From Hyalella azteca (lineage: Eukaryota; Arthropoda; Malacostraca; Amphipoda; Hyalellidae), in assembly GCF_000764305.2 (NCBI RefSeq), contig NW_025936638.1, positions 1-64,000 on the forward strand: a stretch of DNA of 64,000 nucleotides, written 5' to 3'. Positions 37,001-47,800 of this stretch are shown piece after piece. A program made the position numbers and the translations under genes. The stretch's first letter is position 1, and each line of letters begins with the position of its first letter. Below the pieces are notes generated by a model, which saw only the letters and a program-made list of their open reading frames with translations, was not told the DNA's origin and did not search any database.

Positions 37001-40000
37001 GCTGACGGCCGCGGCCTGCAGTCTGTGCACATCAATGAGAAGTTCGCCAAGCTTGCAGAGGCGCTTTACATCGCTGACAGAAAAGCTCGCGAACAGGTCA
37101 GCAAACCGCTGCGTGTTCAATTGGACAGAGATTATGATTACATTACTCAATGGATTATTCATATTCAATGGATTCATACAATGATTACATTACTCAGTGT
37201 AATGGATTAATCAAGGCGTTTAGTACAACGAGCAATTGCAATGAAAGATCTTTTTGGTATTGATGAGGCTCGTACTTGACTGTTGTAACAATGCCGTTAC
37301 ACAAGTTTTTCCATTTGTTTCATTTGGCTTTGATTTCCAACTGTGATTATTTGAGGTTTATTGAAAACATTTTTGAGTCAAAAAAATATTTCGAGATTCT
37401 TGTGCTGGTAGCCCTACGCAAGTGTTTGTTGAGTGTGCAAGTCTCTTCAATTAAAACGGTGAATTCTCTGTATTGTTTGTATGCAATGCTTCAGGGAATC
37501 GAATTGATGTATGCCTTCTTTCCTGAAATTATTTCGGCATTTGAATTCCTATTAGAATTATATTTTCTATGAGTCTCTTGTTACTGAGAATTTTTTTTTA
37601 AGTCTCACTGATATGATGGTTCCACATGCAATTGTTGAAAAAGTCACAAAAATGTCTAGACTTAAGTTCAATGTGAGCAGGACTTGACGAATTTTCATAC
37701 ATGGTTTGCAGGTAGAGATGAGGTCGCAGCTGGAGAAGATGGCGGCGCAGAAGGAGAAGGTGCGCAAGGAAGAGTCCCTTAAGATGCTGGCCAAGAAGGC
37801 GCGCGAGGAGCAATCTGGGCTGCGGCCCCTGCCTTCAGGCGACGGCGAGGAGGCTGAGCGAGATCGGCTCAGGGCGGAGCGGGCCAGGTGTGTGTCCTCG
37901 AACTGCGGTGTTATTGACCTTATGATGAGTTCGGGACTTCCTAGTCCCCGGTCACGCTGATGCGCCGCCTTCGCGCATGCTTCTTGCTTTCATTGCGGAA
38001 GCTTCGGATGTATTTTTATGATTTAACTTAAAAAATAATTTTCATTATCAGCCTTAAAATGTTGGTTAGGGCTAGCTATTTTCTCAAATTGCTGATTTTT
38101 CATTGACATGCAGACGAGAAAGTATTTGTGAACTAAACATTTCCTGTAAATATTAATATTACTTCTCTTCTGCAATTTTGGCGTATATTTCCCATTCATA
38201 ATTTTTTATGCATTTCTCTCACTTTAAAGTGGGTTTTCTACCAACCATTAACAGTAACTATCACATATATGTAAGTTAAAATAGTCCATGTGTCGTGATA
38301 CAGATTACCTTTCAGGCATAATATATACAGATATTCTTATTAGGCATGTTAACATTACACAACATGTTTGGTATCGTAGGACGATTTTTTTCTCTCAATT
38401 AATCGTTTTTACTGTCTCTATTCTTCACGTGTTGAATGTTCTGCTCATGGATTCCTTCCTACCATAAATTTTCCGTTTGCAGTGTTTGCACATATTTGCC
38501 ATAGTATTTCGTGACCTGGGGCCATACTTTCAAAACTCGCTAAATGAACGTAAGTACCTACGCTCCATTTTCTTGTCTACGATTGGTGGAGATCCTAAGT
38601 TTATCAGCCAATCATTGACGGCCTTTCGAGCGGCAGCCAATGATTGGCTGATGAACTTACGATCTCTTAATTTTTTTTTTAAGTATGGCCCCTTGTTTCT
38701 TGGTACTTCTACACCCAAGAAACACCGCGCGTGTAAAGACGCTCAATGAGCACAGTTTAACACGTTGAATGTGATTCTTGAAACTGCCGACTGCCCGTTG
38801 GTGCTATTGTGTTTGGGTTCCAATTGAACATTCAAATTAAAAATCGAAATATGATTTTTCTGGTATTCAACTACAATAATTGATTACATTTTATATTATT
38901 TCAAACTATATATTTTTTACCAACACAATGTACTAAGAATGGCAGTCATACAAAATGTCTTCTTTTGAAAATTCATTAAATTTCATAAACGACCCGCCCG
39001 TGGGTCGTTTCGCGGCAGATGGAAATTAGGAACGACTCAACGGAGGGTCGTATCGCACTCAACGTAGTAAATTACAAGATTATTAGCGTATTTTGTTCTA
39101 ATATTTCATCTTATTGGTCAAATTACAAGATCATTAGCGTATTTTGTTCTAATATTTCACCTTATTGGTCAAATTACAAGATCATTAGCGTATTTTGTTC
39201 TAATATTTCACCTTATTGGTCAAATTACAAGATCATTAGCGTATTTTGTTCCAATATTCCATCTTATTGGTCAAATTACAAGATCATTAGCGTATTCTGT
39301 TCCAATATTCCATCTTATTGGTCAAATTACAAGGTTATTTTCTTTTAATATTGCGTCTAACGGATGACCAGGGAGCGCAAGCGGGAGGCAGCCATGTCTG
39401 GCAACGACCGCAAGCTTGGCGGCGCTCGGGAACGCGACATCACTGAACAAATCGCCCTCGGACTGCCACAGAAAACTGCCAGTACGTGATTTGTGAACTT
39501 ACTTTACTTTCATTGTTTTGGATTAGCATGAATACTATTTTATTATTTTCTAAGTGTGAGGCTTCGTTAAAATATAATATCCAGTACCTTCTATGTAGCT
39601 ATGTTATCATCCACTCTGTTCATAAGTCGTTGCGGATTTTGATTGTTTTGCTTATTAATTATTCTAATTGATGCTTTTTTTGATAGTTTATAATCTTTGT
39701 TATACCATTTTATCTGCTTGTAGAAGTTTAAGACGACCTGAATACATCAGCACGTTATATACGGCTGAATACGACCTATGGACAAAAATATTGAAACTTT
39801 ATATCTTTGTCCAGTCTTAACTTGCTTGTCGAGTCTTTGTCAAGTTTAAACTTGTTGAAGTTTACTTGTTGCTTATATTCAAATTTCATGATGCCGCACG
39901 TTTCTCCGGTTGATTTACTGATTTGAAACGTATTGCTCAGGTGGTGGGGAGGCTCAATTCGACCAGCGTCTCTTCAACCAGTCTCGAGGAATGGACTCAG

Positions 40001-40966
40001 GCTTTGGGGACGACGAGGCGTACAGCGTTTACGACAAGCCCTGGAGACAAGCAGGCAGTCTCGGCAACGCTCTCTACAGGCCTTCTGCTTCTGCAGCCGA
40101 TACCTTTGGTGGCATGGATGAGCTCATGTCTACCAAGCGGTGAGCTTCATCATAATTTATAACCATATTTTATAGAGCAAGTTATTGTAGTGCATGTGGG
40201 GACAACGTTGATTAACTATGTCAGATAGTCTCAGATTCTTATGCACCCGTCCGATTTTGAACTTTTGTACGGTATTACCTAATTAAAGGTAAGGCCTTGT
40301 TACTTAGAGCTCTTGTACACCTCCTGTAATGCAAAGATGGTCCAGGCTGCATCATTTACTGCAACGATTTAAAAAAAATCATTAAAATTTTTCTGAAAAA
40401 ATCATGCCATTCAGTTGCAGTCCGCGCTTATCAACATGAAATATGTAGACTTTGTCAATCTTCGTGAAGTGAATTTTTGCTTATTCACTTCGCGATTTTT
40501 TTCTTTAAAAGTGTCACAGTCTAAATCATAAGCATGGATTATGAATAATTAGCTTTATTTCCATATTGAACTTCAAAGTTTTAGATCGATCACGAGTTTA
40601 TTTGCCAGCCCAGTCGATGTTAGAGTTAGTGCAAGTACTCAAGTTAAACTTTTCTACAGTACTGTTAGCTTTTAAGCTAATTTTGACTTTGACGTTCACC
40701 CGCTCTCACCAGAATGAACATCGGTGCATAAATAAATATTGTCCGGGTTTTGCAGATTTGTGCCAGACCGCGGGTTCTCAGGGGCGGACAGCAGCGTGAG
40801 CAGGTCAGGCCCTGTGGAGTTCCAGGCGTCGGGTGAAGGCGACAAGGAAGAGGAGGATTTGTTCGGTGTCATTGGGCTGCTCTCAGAGGCTAAGAAAGCC
40901 AGTAAACGAGGCACTGATGCCGACGACAGATCAGATAATAGAGATAAAAGGCGGAGGCGAGATTAA
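31014..40966 (+). CDS. SNW1: SNW domain protein 1 (SKIP), spliceosome and transcription cofactor
   Basis: SNW1 joins the activated spliceosome with the Prp19/NTC-related proteins and also acts as a transcriptional coregulator. Exons: 31014-31030 (inferred), 34611-34767 (ILPPVSGHVWDREAEDDRRR), 35009-35185 (DFGDGGAYPE), 35513-35679, 35969-36109 (APAQYIRYTPGQQG), 36424-36493 (KKVPRGPPSPPAPVMHSP), 36902-37096 (SNWKNPKGYTLPLDKRLAAD, SNW motif near residue 260), 37712-37887 (charged helix), 39372-39481, 39941-40139 (FDQRLFNQSRGMDSGF), 40756-40966 (RFVPDRGFSG to the DKRRRRD end). The sum is 1620 nt, 539 residues, against 536 in human. Intron 5 uses a GC donor. The N-terminal VWDRE resembles insect SKIP. 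Confidence 0.95.
31630..31833. mobile_element. CTAG-ended dispersed repeat, copy B (inverted)
   Basis: About 204 bp from CTAGTCTGGAAAAGTCC to ATATATTCCATACTAG, inverted relative to copy A and lacking its central portion. It carries the uninterrupted CTCGCGGCTCGAATG site. It lies in SNW1 intron 1. Confidence 0.8.
31975..32155. repeat. Dispersed repeat family D, copy 2
   Basis: Shares GATTTCTGCCAGATGAATTA and TATCTAATTAATAACAA, then GGAGCCGCAAGATTTCAG with copy 1 (26210). It sits directly after CTAG-family copy B. Confidence 0.65.
32306..33280. mobile_element. 975-bp palindromic MITE with ACCGTAAAATGGGG ends
   Basis: Terminal inverted repeats ATACCGTAAAATGGGGTAAC and ATACCGAAAAATGGGGCTAC; between them two arms of about 195 bp (32566-32760 and 32816-33014) are inverted copies, both with CTTCTAGTTACATATGC and AGTGTCATAGTTTGCAAAT. 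TA lies at both ends, suggesting Tc1/mariner-type mobilisation. No ORF. It lies in SNW1 intron 1. Confidence 0.8.
33281..34610. other. Remainder of SNW1 intron 1
   Basis: AT-rich intron. Two AACCAATCACAG motifs at about 34053 and 34094 are the only notable signal. Confidence 0.5.
38518..38692. mobile_element. 175-bp hairpin MITE in SNW1 intron 8
   Basis: Ends GGGGCCATACTT and AAGTATGGCCCC are perfect inverted repeats. Inner arms AAGTTTATCAGCCAATCATT and the inverted AATGATTGGCTGATGAACTT make a near-complete hairpin around GACGGCCTTTCGAGC. Confidence 0.8.
39068..39335. repeat. 51-bp minisatellite just upstream of SNW1 exon 9
   Basis: About five copies of a 51-bp unit (AAATTACAAGATCATTAGCG, TATTTTGTTC, then ATTGGTC) end 37 bp before the exon 9 acceptor. 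Because 51 is a multiple of three, a frame stays open and reads as a repeated 17-residue peptide; this is an accident of the period. Confidence 0.9.
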
Positions 40967-41471
40967 TCTTCTCAATGTTTTCTCGTGGTAGCCTCGGCTA
41001 TGTTTATGATTAGTCCGTTATTAATTATTATTGACATCAAAAAGCGGCACGTGTGTTCAGGTTAACGAAAACCTGTTAATAGCTTGAATAGAATGAACCT
41101 CTTAGTGTTTATTCCTATAAGAGGGAAATTTTTACTTCAAGGAAGGATGTAACAGTATGTTGATGTAATAACGAGTTGTGTTTGTTAATATGTATAAAAA
41201 AAAATATTTGAAATTTTTTCAAAATTAGATTCTGTTTCATTGAGTCTTCTTGTGATAAATCTTATTAATTTTTGGTTCGACATCTAACGGTAACATTTTA
41301 ATTCAGTGGATGGTAGTTTTCGTCACGCTGCAGTTAATTTTATAGATTTTTCGTACATGCTGAACTAGGATGCGCAAGGCTCAAATTTCTCTCATTTTTC
41401 GAGGTGAAATGTATTAAGGATGGGATGCAGTGGGGTTTTTGTGGTTAAACGAGGAAATAATTTTGTGATAT

Positions 41472-41477
41472 TTTATT
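41472..41477 (-). terminator. EXOC7: Possible EXOC7 poly(A) signal
   Basis: Minus-strand AATAAA (TTTATT on plus), about 355 bp past the EXOC7 stop and 25 bp from the opposing SNW1 signal. Confidence 0.35.
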
Positions 41478-41501
41478 TGATTTGTTGTAATATAAAGCAT
41501 A

Positions 41502-41507
41502 AATAAA
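41502..41507 (+). terminator. SNW1: Probable SNW1 poly(A) signal
   Basis: AATAAA inside GCATAAATAAATAAG, about 535 bp past the SNW1 stop, the first strong signal in the region. Confidence 0.45.
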
Positions 41508-41832
41508 TAAGTTAGATAAGGTCACTTTGAGTAAATAATAACTGTGAGCGAATTTTTACTAATCTCCATGATAAATGTACGAGGTAAAATTTTAAACATT
41601 CGACAACTGACAACCAAATGAATTAATTCAATTAAAACAGTCTTTTGTAAATATTCAATAGTTGAAAGAAAATTAACGATACTGTAACTGAGGTAATGCC
41701 AATGCTATTTGTAAAATATCGAGATATTCTCGCTGTCGTAATTGTTTCTCGCTCCCGCAGATGAAATAATGACACCTCCAGACTTGCACATAGGTTAATT
41801 GTCGCATTGAGCCGTGCTCTGCGGTTTCAAAA

Positions 41833-44800
41833 TTAGGCAGCCACGTCGAAAAACTTGTCCATGAGATTAGCCACTTCTGCTGGCGTGTATTTCACGTACT
41901 TCTCGGTGTTGCGGCTGAAGGGCACGCCGCTGTACCTGCGCAACACGCACGATGATACGATACCTTGACTTGATTTTTTTACTAATTAACCGTTCCCGTG
42001 CACCTTCTATAAACTGATGCTAACTAAGGATACGCGGCCTTCAAATGAAAATAATATTGACGACGGGTTATCATTCGGTTTTCTGATATTATATGCAATT
42101 ACCGGGGTTTTAGTTTCGAATTGTATTGACGGCAGTTAACAAATCCTTAGACCAAGATTTGAACGATACTTCTGTCAAGTGAAACTCGTGGCAAAATTGT
42201 GTGTAAAGTAATTCTTCCAACTTACCTGTCGTAGAAAGTTTGGTATTTAGGTAGAATGTACTCTTTGTTGTCGCGCTTGAGGCTCTCGCGCAATTGACGG
42301 TCAGGAATGCTGTAACTTCTCTGCACACGCTGCATTTCCTCAATCTCTTTGTTGAAGCCCTGGAAGTTACAGACAAATTACTTTACAGTTCTTGACAATC
42401 GAATATCACCCAGCAGTATTGTTATTTCCGTTAAAGAAGAACGCGGTCATGACGATTTATTTGGAAGTGGAGAACGTGCTTGAACAATGAACATATTGTG
42501 AGGACAAAGTAACGCCACGAATGATCAACTCGAATGATTAAGTTTACAAGCGTAGGATGTCTAGCATTGTTTAGATTCCTTCACGGCAGTAAAACTCACC
42601 GAGAATCTGTCCTTGAGTATCTGGCGATCTCGGTCTCTAATTTTTCCAGCAGTGAGTTGGGCGGCAGGCAGCTCTTCAGCTGGACACAGGTGGTGCAAAA
42701 CTGCACTCCAACTATTCAAACATCGGTAAATTGATTACTGTTGAGGTCGAACAAAAAGTTAGTTTCTACCAAGAGTAAATGTGTGGTTAACGGTTGTATG
42801 AATCATTTGTACATGAAAACGTCAATAATCCAAAAAATAAGATGCGCGTTCATGATGACAGATTCGTTGTCAAATGATTGACTACCGAATGCTGAAATTC
42901 TTCAAAGAATGGATAATAGTGAAGAATTGTACCCGAGTAGCTAACTTATTTTACAATAGGAGGGACTTGAGCTTGCACTCTCTTCCATTCAATTGTTAGA
43001 AAGATTGCAATATGCATGCTACTGAGACACATAAGTATTCACAATTTTGCCAAGACAAGATGAATTTATAAAATTAACGATGCTATTTGGTGCTCGTTTT
43101 CTGCCGAAGATTGGTGCTGCACAATATCATCATTATTTATTTCCTCAAAATCCTCATGCGGCTGACGTCTTGTAACTCCGGTAACTATCACAACAAAAAA
43201 TATAACTCAGTACTCACTGCAGTAAGTGACAGAGAGCGTATTTTCTCGTCGACGAAAACGTTAAGTCACGGACAGACGGACGGACAGACAGACGGACATG
43301 ACGAGCACAATAGCTCATTTCTTCCATAAATGAGAAAATGCGCTAAAAACATCATACTGTCATGTAATTTAAAAATCAGTAACTCCGACCTCTGGGAGTA
43401 GAGCTTCTTCTGCTGAAGGATTTGGTCGCGGTAATGTTGTTTGGCGTGGCTCTCGACGAGCTCGAGGGTCGCCATAAGGCCCGTACTCATCAGGGTGCTC
43501 AGCAGGTAATTGTAATTATTGAGACGGAAGACGGCGCGTAGAGTGACATCGCTGTAAGCCTCACTGCGCTGAACGATGGAGAGACCGAGGTTGCTCAGCA
43601 CTCGTTCTGCTCACAGTAGAATTATGCTTAAGTACTTTAGAATAGTCCAAGCGAAAGTAAATAATGAATCGTTGACGAGAGTGGATGTCAGAAAAACGGC
43701 AACGATTGTTCTGACGCTAACGGATGACGTCAGAACAAAAATTGCACAACGATAAGGAAACTCTTAGCGTAAGAGAACATTGATGAGTATATTTTAGATT
43801 ATTTTTCAACGCCGAATAACTCGGTATAAAACTGAAACACTATTGTTGACTTTTACATATTTCACATCTAGGTATTCGAAGAGGATATAATTTCAAGTAT
43901 TTTATAATTTTTAGGCATTAAACTATACAGTATCCATGGGTAATCCACTAAATAATACTCTGTTCTTAACATACCTAAATGAAAATTTTTCCCTTGTGCT
44001 CGCTTTTTTTTGCTAATGCTGAATCAATTTGAATTAACACCCCAAATCTCACTTTAAGAATAAAAGTTGCTTTGTAAACTCAAATTCGAGTCGCTTTTTG
44101 CAAAACGAATAGACGAAGTCTCAAACTCAACTCGACAATTTAGGAACTAAAATCAATCTCTGTATGTGCCAAGTATGATTTTTGACAGAATGACTACTAA
44201 AACATTAAGTAAAAATAACGTTAAGGTAAATTCAGTCCCTACTAAGGTAAAGATAACAGATAATTTTAGAGGCAGACATCCTGTATTGGACTCACTGATG
44301 TAGGCAGCGAGGAGAGCCGAGCATTGCTCAAAGGAGAGCTGCTCACCAGGCCCTGGCACCTGCACGCTCGCTGTCGCGCGCAGCGACGCGTCTTCCAGCA
44401 GGATACAGCCCAGGGCGCTCGTGTATTCCTGCAGTGAACGTCAACAGTCAAACGCAAGACATGGAAGTTACCCCCCCACCTGCAGCTGCTGCACGAAGAA
44501 CAGCGTATTACCCCCACCTGCAGCTGCTGCACGAAGAACAGCGTATTACCCCCACCTGCAGCTGCTGAGTGAGTCATGGGGCACCACCTGTCGTGGGGGC
44601 AGGGGGTGAGTCACGGGGCACCACCTGTCGTGGGGGCAGGGGGTGAGTCATGGGGCAACACCTGTCATGAGGGGCAGGAGATGAGTCATGGGGCACCACC
44701 TGTCGTGAGGGGCAGGGGGTGAGTCATGGGGCACCACCTGTCGTAAGGGGCAGGGGGTGAGTCATGCAACTCCACAGGTCATGTAATATGGTGTGTAGAA

Positions 44801-47800
44801 TCAACTGATTTGAGATCTCGTATCATAAAGTCAGTAAAGACACCTACTAAACACCTAATATATAGTACCGTAAAGCTTGATAAATTTCCAAAAAAAAATA
44901 TCAATGTCACACGCTGCTACAAATGTGTACCGTAATGAGATTTTGATAAAACGCAAGGCGTTTTTAAAGGATACGATACGGTATTCAGATTTAATAGATA
45001 GGAAATGTACAATTATCCTGATTTTGCAAAACGAGTTACAAAAATGTCCAATCTCTCTATCATTATAAATTAGTGATATTAAGGAGCAACGTTAAAACCC
45101 CAGCAAAGACCGAGGCCCAATGCAGCAGTAGCCGGTTATATCGAACGGATTCAACGTATTTGAAAATTCCCCAATTTATGTTTAGCTTGACCACAACATT
45201 CAGGCGCCTCTTGCTGGCGATGCCACGTATGTACCAGTAGCAGTTCATAGGAACAAGGATTCAACACATTCGATTATTTCACTGCTTATCGAATTATTAA
45301 TTCGATAGGCAGTGTCAATTATGTTTTCACTGCTAAACTTGAAGCTGACATTAAGGCGCATGCTGGTGGCGATGGCGGTGTATTTGGCGAGGAGAGAAGC
45401 GTGGCAGTTCTGCAGCAGACGCTCGTACTCTGGCAAGCAAGCGTTCAGGTGACGCAGCAACGTCAGCAGACACATCACCGCACTGCTGTCGCCTCGCTGC
45501 ATTGACTTCAGACCGCAACTGCTTACATGCTGAGAGATATGGGCAAAACTATAAGTCCCATGACATCGACAGGCATGTCCAAGTCTACTTATGAAAGTAA
45601 TAATTTCTCACATGTCATCTAAATGCCTTATTTAGCAACGCAAATGTATTGGGTATCTGTGGAATAATACAACGCAATAATAATAATTTACTTGTAATAG
45701 TCCAGAAATAAACGCAGATGTACTAGAAATTGTACTCAGCATCCTCACCTCGCCCTGTGCTGCCAGTTGATCGATGGGCTCACGCAGGAGCGTCTCTAAG
45801 GTGCTCACGTGACGCTGGGGTGGCACGAGCGCCTCGAGCTGCCGCTGTTCAAGAGCTCCCAGCCTCACCACCGCACTTACCTGTACACATTATAGTCCCT
45901 ATAGTCTCTGGAGCGACTCTTGTTATCACTAAGTAGTAGTCGTAGGGGAGAGGTTTCTAGCGCTTCAGATCTTGTTATCACTAAACCTTAGCACTTTCAT
46001 ACAATGACTGTCTATGCTAGGGATCGGGAATTAAATTTGAAATAGGCTAGTTAGGGAATTAAATTTTAAAATAACCAAAATTCAGGGTCAATTTTGGACG
46101 CATTTGCAGTCCGAACGAACACCTAAGACCGCACCTCTGGCCTACCCTGAGAATTAACCCTCTACCGCCTGACATGAATAATGGGTGCAATATTGTCACA
46201 AGCCTTACGGGCATGCTTCCAATTTATCAATCTAAACTAATAAAGTCACGTGTTGCTTTGACTGTCCTCAGCAGGGACTCGAGAAGATCCCATAAAACTT
46301 TTTCACTCAACAATCCAGATCTTGAAGGCAAAGCAATAACAATCACATAAATAAAAAAATAAAATAGATTAACATTAGTGAAAGTTTACAAACTTGTGCA
46401 AAGTAGAGCAGAACATCGCTGTCCTCGAGAGTTTCTTCTGCAGTCGCTGCCAAGCTAGGAGAAGCTGACCCACCTGAAATGAGATGAAAAAGTTAATCAA
46501 TGTTTCTTATGCACAACATCCAGAATATAACTCTTACCAGCTGATGGCGCAAATAGCGTAAATAACAAAAACTAATATCAGAAATATTTCGTGCAAGAAA
46601 CTTTGTTGAAATTTAAAACATCGGACTTTGAAAAAAACTGAAAATCAGTGGCATACAAATGTGAGTAAGACTGCAGTAGGACTGCTGTGAAACACACAAA
46701 GAGTTTAGTTCCAGAACGTCAAGTCATATTTGGTGAAACACGGCAAAAGCAATGCAAGTAAATTGATGACAACTGAAATTTTCGCAAAAATACAGCAGCA
46801 AAAGTGAACCAAAATTTGGAAGTGACCGGTGGTGAAGTAATTATCCTAGGACCTAGGTCCTAGGGTTTCTACCTTCAAGTGTCAACGTGACAAAAATAGA
46901 GACACTTCGCCATAGGCTCCAAAACCTCAATGTATTTAATTTTTATTATTTATCAAGTGTTGTAGGCATGTTATGGTGGATAGTGCGTTTTAAAAAAAAT
47001 AAATTCAGCAGGGGCAGGAATGCTGGTGCTGGCACAAGGCGGTTTATTGAACACCAAGAGCGCACAAGCAAGTCACGACACGAGACCTACAGCGGGCACT
47101 GAGGCAGCAGCCAGCACGAGTCCAGAACCCAAACTGTGCTGAGTTCTCTGCAACAGTGCAACAATCCTGTCAGCCAAATCAGGCTGCCTTTGCGTATCAA
47201 AACGTGTGAAGTGAACAACAGGTCACATCCAAGAACTCTGTATCACAAGTCAATTCAACCGAACAGCGATTTTTTTACCAGTGAATAATTCAGATGTAAG
47301 AGGAAAGTATTTCTGAAATGCTTGTGATGTAGAATATAATAGGTCTAGAGAAATGTACGATTGAACTGACCAGCAGAGAAAGGCGACGCTGGCGAGTATG
47401 GAGAGAAAGGCGAGGTAGGAGTGCCACTTGTTGACAGCAGGCCTGCTGAGCGGCCCTTGGCGCGTTGCAGCATCTGCATTGTGCGGCGCTCAAGCCTGAC
47501 AGAGGAATAACTATATTATTTTTCTACAATGAGATTATCGTGGCGTCTGGTTCAACCGAACTTCAAGGGAATGCTAAAATTTGAGAGATCTATGACTAAG
47601 TTCTATGGTGAGCAAGAAAATAAAAACAATACACGAGAATGGATGCTGGATAACTTTACCCCCCCTGAAAGTTAATTAGTAAATTTTAATCCATATTAAA
47701 AATTACTTAATGGATTGACTTTTGAGGATTTACAAAATTTATCATGGCATGAAGTACTTCAAAGAAACGTGTACTTGAATGAGCACAAAATTAGAGAACT

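Larger units (their letters stand above)
40967..41832. other. Convergent 3' UTRs of SNW1 and EXOC7
   Basis: 866 bp between the two stop codons on opposite strands. It holds AATAAA on the plus strand at about 41502 and AATAAA on the minus strand at about 41477-41472, so the two transcripts may overlap. There is no other coding signal. Confidence 0.6.

Noticed and set aside
39019..39348. 109-residue ORF with 17-residue peptide repeats
   Set aside because: It is the translation of a 51-bp intronic minisatellite in SNW1; the period is a multiple of three so no stop appears.
43266..43601. 111-residue ORF extending past the EXOC7 exon
   Set aside because: Its right part is the real exon (43390-43606), but the left part reads through the donor into a dispersed repeat.
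44266..44577. 103-residue ORF read as one exon
   Set aside because: It joins array units with intron DNA; the NTLFFVQQLQ part is real exon sequence but the continuation is intronic.
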